Positions 18,038-26,334 of a stretch of 37,798 nucleotides of DNA are shown in pieces. The notes below the pieces were generated by a model, which saw only the letters and a list, made by a program, of their open reading frames with translations, ran no database searches and had not been told where the DNA came from. The DNA is from a virus. Within the stretch, counting starts at the first letter, position 1, and every line of letters begins with the position of its first letter. Location of the stretch: positions 1 to 37,798 of IMG/VR virus record IMGVR_UViG_3300012931_000048; one strand, given 5' to 3'. Made by a program: the position numbers and the translations under genes.

Positions 18038-21000
18038 ATGGATTTAATATTACGGAAAAAAGATAATGCTCCGTCCTTTCGCCGTCCCTTTTCGTCGCTT
18101 CCTTCAGAACAAGTTTCCCCTTCCTTACTTCGTACTCTTGAGGCGGCCGGTAGACAAGAGAATCTCGCCGGGGCTGCGCTTAGTAAATTAGGTAGATTTA
18201 ATATTTACAATTGGATTCAATCCTTCTGGGATCAGAACCCTAACCGAGACGATCCCGATTTTGACGCTTGGAAGCAAATTTCCGGTACGCGCTATGAGGA
18301 TTATGCCAGGGAATTTGCCAAAGCGAGAAGTAAGGATGATGTTCTATCCATCATGCGCGATATTGATTTGGAAATGGAAGATCGCCAGGTGTTGGCGGAT
18401 GCCGGGGGATGGGGAATGATGTCAGTACTCATGGCCGGTACGCTCGATCCGGTGAATCTAATTCCCTTTGGTGGTGCAGCTTCCCGGATAGCCAAGATAC
18501 CGGGGATGCTTCGACGGTTGGCGATGGGCGCCGTGGCTCAAACGGCGATCGGGGGAGTTACGGCGGCGGCTCAAGAATTTGGCCTGGGAGCTCTTCAGCA
18601 CACTCGTACTCGTGAAGAAATGATGATGGGTATATCTGGCGGCGCTTTTTTGTCCGGGGTTCTTGGCGGAGCGGCTTCATTGCTCCCGGCTCCCGTGGAA
18701 AAATTCGGGAAGAAAGCGTTCCTCGATTGGCAAGGGCGTAATCTCCAGGAAGTAAAGGTGGAACTTCTCCGGCAAGGTGGAACTTATTCTCGCCAGGATT
18801 TTAGAAATGATTTGGTGTGGGAATGGGATTTGCCATCAGAACAGGTAGATGCTGCGTTAGCGCATTTTGACGCAACTATTCTTAGACGATGGAGCGATAA
18901 ATATAATTTACCAGTAGAAAAGTTTTATGAAAAATATTTAGGACAGGTTGTTAATTTTACAAAGGAAGAATTAAATGTTGAAAATATTTTAGATGATTTT
19001 GGAAAAAAAATCGATCCAGATTCACTGGCGGCAAGATTGGAATCTGAATCAGGGGGACAATTTAAGGCGGCTACCGATTTTAATTACAGAAAAGACGGCA
19101 GGGCGATTTTAGTTGGGCTTAGAGGCTCTGTTGATCTTTCATCCCTTCTCCACGAAATGGTCCATGTTTGGAGAAATTCTCTCGATTTAGTTCAATCAAA
19201 AAAGCTGGGAAATTTTTTTGAAATAAAAAATGGAAATTGGACGATAGAAGCAGAAGAAAAAGTAGCATCTGCAGTGGAATCATTGTTTTTTGATGGAAAA
19301 CCCAGCCGTCCTATTCCAGAGGAAGCAAAACCAAAACTTGATCAATTTAGAAATTGGTTGCTGGAAATTTGGGGAAGATTGCGTTATACCCCAGTGGCAG
19401 ATGAAACAAATAAAGAAGTCCGGAATGCGCTTGAACGATATTGGATGCCTTGGAGTGGAAAAAATAAAGAAAAAATACCAATAGTAGAAAAAAAATTGAA
19501 ACGTCCGCCCCTTATTACTGGGGAAAATGAATTAAAGTTAGGATTAGAAGAACATTTAATAGGATTAGAAGAAAAGTTTTCAAAATATTCAAAAAGTGAA
19601 ATTGTAAAAATTGCAAAAGAAAGAGATATTCCAGTAGGAAATAAAGGAAGAAAAATTTTAATACCTCTTATTTTGGAAGATGAAAAAATAAAATTTAAAA
19701 AAGGGGAAATTCCTAAAAATCAATGGGAATTAACTTATGAATTTATTGATAAAATAAAAACTGATTTAGATTTAGATGCGGAAGATAGGGCACGAGAGGT
19801 AATTCCTAGACTATTCCAACCAAATTTAAAAACTCCATTATTTCAAAAGATGAATCGCACCGATTATGGGCTTGAACCGATCCCCTGGGTTCCCGATTTT
19901 GCGGTAAAATGGGCGGCAAAACTAGGACCTGGTGCGAGATTATTTACTACTCAATATTCAGATGCAGCCGGGAAACTGGCTGAAAAACTTATTTCTTTAT
20001 CTGTTTATTTAGGAAAGCATTGGGAAGGACGTTCGACCGAAATTCCGCCGGTGGAAATTCGTGTTTCTAAACGGATTAATCAGATCTATAGTGAAGCAAA
20101 AAAAACGATGTTAGATGAATTTGTTAAATATCGAGCGAGAATTGCAAAAGAACCGATTCCAGAAGAAGCACAATTTATTAAAATTATGAAGATGAGGGTT
20201 GGAGATTATTTGAATAAACGCATGGGTAATAAAATATTGGACGAAATGGATTTTCGACGGTTAATTTATGATGCATGGGGAGGAAAGGAAACAGAAATTT
20301 CTGAAGTTAAAACAGCAGCGGCAACGATTCGCAAAATAATGGATAATTTAGGAAGGGAATTATCTACTCAAGGATTATTACCAGATAATTTAAAGATACC
20401 ACTCGAAAAAGGATTAGGTCATCGTCCACGTATTTATCGTCCACATGTTGTAAAAGAATATAAAAGAACTTTTTTGGATATTGTGCGTGCACAAGCGGAA
20501 TTAGGAGAGATTAGTGGAGAGACTCGTCCAATTGAAGAAATTGCCAATGATATTACAAATTCATTTAATGGAAATCTTTGGCATGAAGTTGGAAAAATAG
20601 ATTTTGATAATCTGGAAAAATTAGAGAAGGAAAAATCAAAATTTTTACATTCAAAAGTATTGGATTTTGATGATGATTTTCTTATAGGACAGGATATTTA
20701 TGATGATTTAGGACGGGTAATTGATACCGTAGATTTTATAGAAACTGATCCTGATAAAATTTTGAAAATATATTTAAGATCCGTTATTCCTGATCTTGAA
20801 TTACAAAAGCAATTTGGTTCGATTGATATGATTGATCAATTTAAAGAAGTTCTAGCAGATTATGATAATATAATTTCAAAAACAAGAGGAAGCACAGGAA
20901 ATATTGAAGATGAAAAACGTCATGTTTTGCGGGACTTAGTAGCGTTGCGTGATCGTATTCGCGGAACCGATAGATTTAATGGTGATCCACAAAACTCATT

Positions 21001-22291
21001 ACGTCGAATGAATAATGCAATTATGCGATTGAATGGAACGCTTTATCTTGGAAATGTATTATTATCTTCGTTTGCTGATCCAGGACGGGCGGTAATGAGA
21101 TACGGATTGAATCCGTTTGCCAAAAAATTATCAGCAATAATTGGTGATCCGAAACGATGGAAATCATTACGGGGATGGGAAAGGACCATCGGTGCCGCCA
21201 CGGATATTCTTACAAATGAAACTTCACGTTATTTAGAATTTGCAGATTTGCAAGAACCAATACGTAAAAATTCTTGGGCAGAGGAAAAAATTGAATTTCT
21301 TTCTGATCAATTTGGGTGGCTATCTGGATTAGAAATATGGACAATAAAGTGGAAAGAATTAACTGGATTAATTTCATCTCATTATATCCTTGATAAAGCA
21401 AAAAAGATTAAAGATTCGTATAATTTAAAAGAATTTACATTTAAGGCGGATGGAACAATTGAGGGGAAACTACCGATTGAACAAAAGGAAATTCAACAAT
21501 TAGCTCAGATGGGTTTTACGGCGCGGGAATTGATGGATGTTGATGGAGAATTTTCAAAATATGGAGACAAGGAAAATCCTGATTTATTTCTTCCCCAGAC
21601 TGATAAATGGACTAACGAGGCAATTAAAAATAAGTTTGAAGCGGCAATTATACAAGAAATGAATAATGTAATAATTACTCCGACAATGGGGGATAGACCC
21701 ATTATGTCATCATCGCCCTGGGGAGCGATGTTTTTGCAATTTAAGTCTTTTACACTGGCATCAATGCAAAAAGTAATTTTATCCGGATTGCAACAACGGG
21801 ATAAAAATATTTTTCAAGGCGCACTTGTTATGACTATGCTAGGGGCAATGGGGTACTTCGCAAAGCAATTAAGCAGAGGAAACACGCCGACATCTAATCC
21901 ATCTGAATTGTTAGTTGAAGCAATTGACAATTCAGGATTACTCGGGATATTTAGTGACATAAACGGATTTATTGAATTAGCGAGTGGTGGTAGGACAGGG
22001 ATTCGTCCTATGGTAGGAGAGGGGATTATGTCGAGATATAGATCGAGAGATATCCTCGATCTACTTATGGGGCCGACAGGATCAACAATTAAACATGCAG
22101 TAACAGGAATTGTAAAACCATCATTAACCTTGGATATGACGGATCAAAATTTGTATTCATTAAATAAGATTATTCCTTATTCACAAATGTGGTATTGGAG
22201 ATGGATTGGAGAACGACTCCGCGCAGATATAGTTGATAAATTTGAATTAAAGGAAGAAATAGGAAAAGAAAAAAACGGGACAGAGGGGTAA
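18038..22291 (+). CDS. Giant internal virion protein D-like, with HExxH motif
   Basis: 1417 aa, the size class of T7 gp16. GGTGAAAGAAT precedes the start. The N-terminal third has an Ala/Gly-rich hydrophobic stretch (about 130-220). A HEMVH zincin-like motif (His372-His376, within SSLLHEMVHVWR) suggests metallopeptidase activity, unlike the transglycosylase of T7 gp16. About 508-545 (YSKSEIVKIAKERDIPVGNKG) resembles a SAP/Rho-N-type helical motif. The C-terminal region contains SSPWGAMFLQFKSFTLASMQKVIL and a membrane-compatible segment near 1260-1280, typical of gp16-like proteins. It is ejected into the cell at infection. Confidence 0.82.
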   Translation: MDLILRKKDNAPSFRRPFSSLPSEQVSPSLLRTLEAAGRQENLAGAALSKLGRFNIYNWIQSFWDQNPNRDDPDFDAWKQISGTRYEDYAREFAKARSKDDVLSIMRDIDLEMEDRQVLADAGGWGMMSVLMAGTLDPVNLIPFGGAASRIAKIPGMLRRLAMGAVAQTAIGGVTAAAQEFGLGALQHTRTREEMMMGISGGAFLSGVLGGAASLLPAPVEKFGKKAFLDWQGRNLQEVKVELLRQGGTYSRQDFRNDLVWEWDLPSEQVDAALAHFDATILRRWSDKYNLPVEKFYEKYLGQVVNFTKEELNVENILDDFGKKIDPDSLAARLESESGGQFKAATDFNYRKDGRAILVGLRGSVDLSSLLHEMVHVWRNSLDLVQSKKLGNFFEIKNGNWTIEAEEKVASAVESLFFDGKPSRPIPEEAKPKLDQFRNWLLEIWGRLRYTPVADETNKEVRNALERYWMPWSGKNKEKIPIVEKKLKRPPLITGENELKLGLEEHLIGLEEKFSKYSKSEIVKIAKERDIPVGNKGRKILIPLILEDEKIKFKKGEIPKNQWELTYEFIDKIKTDLDLDAEDRAREVIPRLFQPNLKTPLFQKMNRTDYGLEPIPWVPDFAVKWAAKLGPGARLFTTQYSDAAGKLAEKLISLSVYLGKHWEGRSTEIPPVEIRVSKRINQIYSEAKKTMLDEFVKYRARIAKEPIPEEAQFIKIMKMRVGDYLNKRMGNKILDEMDFRRLIYDAWGGKETEISEVKTAAATIRKIMDNLGRELSTQGLLPDNLKIPLEKGLGHRPRIYRPHVVKEYKRTFLDIVRAQAELGEISGETRPIEEIANDITNSFNGNLWHEVGKIDFDNLEKLEKEKSKFLHSKVLDFDDDFLIGQDIYDDLGRVIDTVDFIETDPDKILKIYLRSVIPDLELQKQFGSIDMIDQFKEVLADYDNIISKTRGSTGNIEDEKRHVLRDLVALRDRIRGTDRFNGDPQNSLRRMNNAIMRLNGTLYLGNVLLSSFADPGRAVMRYGLNPFAKKLSAIIGDPKRWKSLRGWERTIGAATDILTNETSRYLEFADLQEPIRKNSWAEEKIEFLSDQFGWLSGLEIWTIKWKELTGLISSHYILDKAKKIKDSYNLKEFTFKADGTIEGKLPIEQKEIQQLAQMGFTARELMDVDGEFSKYGDKENPDLFLPQTDKWTNEAIKNKFEAAIIQEMNNVIITPTMGDRPIMSSSPWGAMFLQFKSFTLASMQKVILSGLQQRDKNIFQGALVMTMLGAMGYFAKQLSRGNTPTSNPSELLVEAIDNSGLLGIFSDINGFIELASGGRTGIRPMVGEGIMSRYRSRDILDLLMGPTGSTIKHAVTGIVKPSLTLDMTDQNLYSLNKIIPYSQMWYWRWIGERLRADIVDKFELKEEIGKEKNGTEG

Positions 22292-22294
22292 AAA

Positions 22295-23005
22295 ATGGTA
22301 ATAAGAAATGGTTCTTGTAATTTTTATCTTTTTTCTGTCCACCCAAGCGCACAGAGTTATCGATCCGTGGGTATATTGTCAGAGAATACGCGGCATCTCG
22401 AATATCGAATAGAAAAAAATAATGACGCGGCGATCATGCGTGCGGAGGCAGACGGTGCTACATGGGGATGGCAGTATGATTTGGATGATGAGTCTCCAGA
22501 GATATGGGTCGTGAGAAACATATCGACCGGAGCCGTATTATATGTGCACGAATCAGAAAATAGACAAAGTGAATCCACATCCTCTCCTATCATATCCACA
22601 CAGATTGGTATAGATGGGACATCTCAATCAATTTTGCCTGAAAATTCAGAAATAAAAAAAATTATAATTCCTATGGATCAAGTTGTTGATGATATTGAAT
22701 TAATTGTCGAAGAAACAACTTTACCGTCGTGGATCATATATACTGACATGGCGTGGGTGCCTGACAGCAAAACATGGCTGGCGTTTTTATTTCAGCAAAT
22801 GCAAAAAAAACGATCAATTCACAATTTTTCCAATATAAGCGATGTTTTTGCTACGGAAATGGATTTAACACGATCCATGCTCTATACTATATTATGGCTA
22901 AGATGTGCTTCTTCAATTATTTATGACCATATAGATCAGGAAACTTGCATACCATTAATAATAAATAAATTTATTGTAAATTCTGCAGGAATTGTAACTG
23001 TTTAA
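22295..23005 (+). CDS. Unknown protein ending the late operon
   Basis: 236 aa with AGAGGGGTAAAA before its start, three bases after the ejection-protein stop. N-terminal half beta-rich (RIEKNNDAAIMRAEADGATWGWQYDLDDESPEIWVVRN), C-terminal half with amphipathic helices (TWLAFLFQQMQKKRS..., MLYTILWLRCASSIIYDHI). No signal peptide. It is the last gene before the rightward promoter at 23048. A virion-associated or tail-accessory role is possible from position only; no family recognised. Confidence 0.75.
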   Translation: MVIRNGSCNFYLFSVHPSAQSYRSVGILSENTRHLEYRIEKNNDAAIMRAEADGATWGWQYDLDDESPEIWVVRNISTGAVLYVHESENRQSESTSSPIISTQIGIDGTSQSILPENSEIKKIIIPMDQVVDDIELIVEETTLPSWIIYTDMAWVPDSKTWLAFLFQQMQKKRSIHNFSNISDVFATEMDLTRSMLYTILWLRCASSIIYDHIDQETCIPLIINKFIVNSAGIVTV

Positions 23006-23041
23006 AAAACAACAGATAAAATATTTTTGCTATTACAAAAA

Positions 23042-23076
23042 AAACCATTGACAATTAATGGTTTGTATTGTATTAT
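23042..23076 (+). promoter_or_regulatory. Consensus sigma-70 promoter overlapping an inverted repeat
   Basis: TTGACA (23048-23053), 17-bp spacer, TATTAT (23071-23076): a near-perfect host-type promoter for the replication operon. The -35 box lies inside an inverted repeat AAACCATT / AATGGTTT (23042-23049 and 23057-23064, 7-nt loop), well placed for a repressor operator. The repeat could also act as a weak stem-loop ending the late operon. A 13-bp direct repeat ATTGTAACTGTTT occurs at 22991-23003 and 23075-23087. Confidence 0.8.
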
Positions 23077-23127
23077 TGTAACTGTTTTGAATTTAAAATA
23101 AAAAAAAAGAAGATATGGAGATTTTAT

Positions 23128-23355
23128 ATGCTTATAAAATATAAAAACATAGAATCATCATGGATAAATACAAAAGAAGCGGCAGAAATCATGAGTATCA
23201 GTGAATCATTGCTAAGAAAAGAAATAAAAAGCCGAGATTTGCACCCTAGATGTGCAAAAAAGGTGGGGAAAAGGTGGAAATTTAATCGAAAAGTATTGGA
23301 AAAGCATGGAATTATTTACGTGAATGACCAAACTGACCAAACTGATCAATTTTAA
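23128..23355 (+). CDS. Small winged-HTH (excisionase/MerR-like) DNA-binding protein
   Basis: 75 aa from the ATG at 23128 with TATGGAGATTTT before it; the upstream ATG at 23068 is inside the promoter. SWINTKEAAEIMSISESLLRKEIKSRDLHPRCAKKVGKRWKFNRKVLEKH is the HTH_17/excisionase layout (helix-turn-helix plus wing with KRWKF). The C-terminal DQTDQTDQF comes from a 9-bp tandem repeat. With no integrase in the window, it is more likely a regulator or replication factor than an excisionase. First gene of the rightward operon, and a candidate for binding the operator at 23042-23064. Confidence 0.8.
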   Translation: MLIKYKNIESSWINTKEAAEIMSISESLLRKEIKSRDLHPRCAKKVGKRWKFNRKVLEKHGIIYVNDQTDQTDQF

Positions 23356-23373
23356 CTAATGAAGGAGAACGTC

Positions 23374-23676
23374 ATGAACACAAGTACAAAACAAACATTA
23401 GGCAGAGGATCAAAAGAAATACTCGCGGATCTAGGAGTGGAAATAAAATCCGAAAAGACTCCCGCGGGTTATATTTCACAGGAAATTTTGGCGGCTTCTG
23501 CAATTAAGGACATCGTTGAAATTATTCAAGACATTAATTCTGAATATCACAAAATTATTTTTCATTCAGTAATTGAAATTTTAGAGATAAAAAACAAAAA
23601 CGAAGTAAGGCCTTGGGTTGTTGAAGATAAATCCATTTCGATAAATTCAGAGAAAAAAGGATGGTGGAAAAGATGA
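23374..23676 (+). CDS. Small unknown protein of the replication operon
   Basis: 100 aa from the ATG at 23374 (AAGGAGAACGTC upstream; an in-frame ATG at 23359 precedes the ribosome-binding site). Polar N-terminus (TSTKQTLGRGSKEILADLGVEI), then an amphipathic helix region (EILAASAIKDIVEIIQDINSEYHKIIFHSVIEIL). Ends with a basic WWKR. ATGA overlap with the next gene. No family recognised; position suggests a role in early DNA metabolism. Confidence 0.65.
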   Translation: MNTSTKQTLGRGSKEILADLGVEIKSEKTPAGYISQEILAASAIKDIVEIIQDINSEYHKIIFHSVIEILEIKNKNEVRPWVVEDKSISINSEKKGWWKR

Positions 23677-23867
23677 AAAATATTTTATTAATATTATTCA
23701 AATACTCTGCCATGTTGGCAATCAAAAAGAATAAAATGTCAGAATTAATTTATGAATTGTATTTAATTGGAGAAGGAAATGAAAGAAAAAAAATAAATCG
23801 ATATTTTCAAAATAATGACTCACAAGAGGGGCTTTATAAAAAACTCACTTGGGAAACATGGAGATGA
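23673..23867 (+). CDS. Small helical protein, unknown
   Basis: 64 aa from the ATG at 23673 (overlaps the previous TGA; GGTGG five bases upstream). The in-frame ATG at 23661 has its only GG tract immediately adjacent and is less likely. The N-terminus MKNILLILFKYSAMLAIKK is hydrophobic then basic; the rest is charged and ends LTWETWR. Its stop lies just before the RecT-like start. Too short to classify. Confidence 0.55.
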   Translation: MKNILLILFKYSAMLAIKKNKMSELIYELYLIGEGNERKKINRYFQNNDSQEGLYKKLTWETWR

Positions 23868-23869
23868 TT

Positions 23870-24964
23870 ATGGAAAATGATAATGGTAATGGTAATAATT
23901 TATATCAAGTAGCGGCCTATGATCCAACAAAGTCGTTGGCCCTGATTACGGTTGCCGAGAGTTTGCTCAAGGCCAATATGTATCCATCGCTAAAATCACC
24001 AGAGGCCGTATTTGCCGTAATACAATATGGGGCGGAACTGGGATTCGGACCAATGGCTTCATTGCAAAATATTTCGATCATTGGTGGAAAACCGGCTTGT
24101 GATGCCAAATTTTTGCTGGCATTGATGAAGAGAGCCGGATGGGCTTACCGAATTGTCGAATCATCTCCTAGCATTTGCAAAATTGAATTTATGCAAGGAG
24201 AATATAAACAATTGATAGAATATTCTATTGATGAAGCAAAAACTGCGGGACTCGCTGGAAAGGAAAATTGGAAAAAATATCCTGCAGATATGTTGTTTAA
24301 CCGTTGTATCTCCAGGGCATCACGCAGGTTGGCGGCAGATACTACACTAGGTCTATACACTGTGGAAGAGATGGAATACCCTATCGTAGGCGCAGAAAAT
24401 GCAAAAAATATTACACCTGATATTACACCTGATGAGTCAGAAAATCAAAATAAAAAACCTAATTATTTTTCCCATTTATCATCTTGGTGTAAAGAAAAAT
24501 GGGATTGGATTGAAAAGTTTATTCTCCCAAAATGTGAAGAGATTAATGAAGCATTAGGGGAATGTAAACTAGATCACCCGGCGCATCTTATTAATTCAAT
24601 TGGAGAATTTGCTCAATCTGAGAATTGCAAAAAAATGAAATCAAAAAAGATTGAAAATTTTCTAGAAGAATTTATAAAATATAGAAAGGAAAAATATAAA
24701 AAAACTGACATTCAGCCAGAGGTAATACTATCTGGGGATACCAATCCATTAATTGATGAATCACAATCAATTGTTAATGAATCAGTTCAAGTTTTTTTGT
24801 CAGCGTTTAAATCTGCCGGATTGGATTTAAGCCAAAATAAAATTTTATTTTTAACAAATGTTGCCATTGAGCAAGGGCATATTACACTAGATATGTTAAA
24901 TTCAGACATATCCGAATGTGCAAACAAAGTGGTTGCGTTTTACAAAAATAATTTTGATTTATAA
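23870..24964 (+). CDS. RecT-like single-strand annealing protein
   Basis: 364 aa from the ATG at 23870 (GGAG six bases upstream; in-frame ATGs at 23849, 23858 and 23864 are poorer). The core LLKANMYPSLKSPEAVFAVIQYGAELGFGPMASLQNISIIGGKPACDAKFLLALMKRAGW followed by KYPADMLFNRCISRASRRLAADTTLGLYTVEEM is the RecT/Rct-family pattern seen in many phages. It would anneal homologous single strands during replication and recombination. The C-terminal half (about 200-364) is a variable extension, longer than in minimal RecT. No paired exonuclease gene was seen nearby. Confidence 0.85.
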   Translation: MENDNGNGNNLYQVAAYDPTKSLALITVAESLLKANMYPSLKSPEAVFAVIQYGAELGFGPMASLQNISIIGGKPACDAKFLLALMKRAGWAYRIVESSPSICKIEFMQGEYKQLIEYSIDEAKTAGLAGKENWKKYPADMLFNRCISRASRRLAADTTLGLYTVEEMEYPIVGAENAKNITPDITPDESENQNKKPNYFSHLSSWCKEKWDWIEKFILPKCEEINEALGECKLDHPAHLINSIGEFAQSENCKKMKSKKIENFLEEFIKYRKEKYKKTDIQPEVILSGDTNPLIDESQSIVNESVQVFLSAFKSAGLDLSQNKILFLTNVAIEQGHITLDMLNSDISECANKVVAFYKNNFDL

Positions 24965-24997
24965 ATTTGTGCATGGCTATAGCGAGAGAGAAAAAAA

Positions 24998-25432
24998 ATG
25001 ATCTATAAATTTTTTGTGACAGGATTGCCAAAACCAGGGGGATCAAAAAAAGCATTTATACATAAGCATACAGGTAAGATTATTGTTACTGATACATGTA
25101 ATAATAAAAATTGGAGAACTTTGGTAGCCACTGCGGCATTGAACGCAAAAATTCCGACATTGTTAAAACCACTATGTGTTCATTTTGTTTTTTATTTACC
25201 GCGACCAAAGAGTCATTATGGAAAAGGCAAACGAATAAGTGATGTACGTAAAAGTTCGCCTAAGTATCCGGCTGTTAAGCCAGATGCGACTAAATTAGTT
25301 AGATCGACGGAGGACGCATTGACGGGCATCATATGGAAAGATGATGCCCAGATTATAAATCAAATAGTAATTAAAAAATATGCTGATTTTGATCATCCAG
25401 GATGTGAAATCAGCATTGAAGAAATAGAATAA
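24998..25432 (+). CDS. rusA: RusA-family Holliday junction resolvase
   Basis: 144 aa, usual length. The N-terminus YKFFVTGLPKPGGSKKAF and the acidic core PAVKPDATKLVRSTEDALTGIIWKDDAQI are diagnostic: Asp96, then Asp106 and Asp115/116. In E. coli RusA the first motif is D-x-D; here the second position is Thr98 (KPDATK), a substitution that needs the other acids to supply metal binding. It resolves four-way junctions made during recombination and packaging, fitting the RecT neighbour. GCGAGAGAG precedes the start. Confidence 0.88.
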   Translation: MIYKFFVTGLPKPGGSKKAFIHKHTGKIIVTDTCNNKNWRTLVATAALNAKIPTLLKPLCVHFVFYLPRPKSHYGKGKRISDVRKSSPKYPAVKPDATKLVRSTEDALTGIIWKDDAQIINQIVIKKYADFDHPGCEISIEEIE

Positions 25433-25448
25433 CGTGCTCCATGATATA

Positions 25449-25494
25449 GCCGGGAAAATGTCCACTCTCCTATCATTTTCCCGGCATCTTTTTG
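25449..25494 (+). terminator. Perfect 12-bp stem-loop after rusA
   Basis: GCCGGGAAAATG (25449-25460) pairs perfectly with CATTTTCCCGGC (25474-25485) around a 13-nt loop, followed by ATCTTTTTG. It could be an intrinsic terminator or attenuator. The helicase-loader gene starts 11 bp after the T run with its own GAAAGGAAAACC site, so partial read-through or processing is likely. Confidence 0.7.
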
Positions 25495-25505
25495 AAAGGA
25501 AAACC

Positions 25506-26330
25506 ATGCAACAAATTTCATCTCTTATCGATCCATTGAGCAGGCTTGGACAATATATGGCATGTCCAGTAGAAAAACGTGATGAATGGTTAAAGTCGCA
25601 AGAGTGGTTTTGCGCTCTCCCAGACGATCGAGTATATCGTTGTCAACTGTGTCAAGACACTGGACATATACTGGATGGACAGGGACGTGCACGTGATTGT
25701 GGTTGCATACATGGACTTTCTCCCACTAAACAAGAAAATAATAAATATATTGCATTGCATGATTTATTATCAATCCAACATTGGGAAGGATGGCCCGTAT
25801 GGGAATTTGAGGAATTTGAAAAACAACCTAATTTTCAAACCACAAAATGTTATAATGCAGGAAAAAAATTAATATTATCGCAGGAAAAAAATTTTGCGCT
25901 AGTAATGATAGGGCAATCAGGGAGAGGAAAAACCTATACAGGATTACAGATTATATCTTGGGCAGCAAAACGAGGTTTAGATGCTATGGTGTTCCGCTGG
26001 GATGAAATGATATCATGGTATCAGCGAGGATCCCAAGATGATGGATATTATCAAAAAAAAATAGAAAGAAGGCAATCATGGATTAAAAAATTAGATGTAG
26101 TATTTATAGATGAAATAGGAAGGGGAGAAAATTCAAATCCGGATCATGCAAAAAATTTAATCAACTGGATAATTAGAGATTGTTACCGCCAACGATCATT
26201 AATCTTGGCGAGTAACATGGTACCTGATGAGTTTTATGCATATCTAGATACCTCAGTATTATCCAGGCTATCTGGATGGGCAACGATGGTATATGAAGAA
26301 ATAGGAACAAATGATTTAAGACAAAGATAA
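25506..26330 (+). CDS. DnaC-like helicase loader (AAA+ ATPase)
   Basis: 274 aa from the ATG at 25506 (GAAAGGAAAACC upstream); the ORF continues to 25434 but that part spans the stem-loop. An N-terminal Cys cluster (CQLCQDTGHIL... DCGC, 46-67) resembles zinc ribbons of phage DnaC/IstB-type loaders. Walker A is GQSGRGKT (136-143), Walker B VVFIDEIG (Asp202, Glu203), then sensor-like LILASNM. It would load the host replicative helicase at the origin together with the initiator encoded next. Confidence 0.87.
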   Translation: MQQISSLIDPLSRLGQYMACPVEKRDEWLKSQEWFCALPDDRVYRCQLCQDTGHILDGQGRARDCGCIHGLSPTKQENNKYIALHDLLSIQHWEGWPVWEFEEFEKQPNFQTTKCYNAGKKLILSQEKNFALVMIGQSGRGKTYTGLQIISWAAKRGLDAMVFRWDEMISWYQRGSQDDGYYQKKIERRQSWIKKLDVVFIDEIGRGENSNPDHAKNLINWIIRDCYRQRSLILASNMVPDEFYAYLDTSVLSRLSGWATMVYEEIGTNDLRQR

Positions 26331-26334
26331 AAAA

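Noticed and set aside
23128-23355. Excisionase of a temperate phage
   Set aside because: No integrase, repressor pair or attachment site seen; the fold is shared by many regulators.
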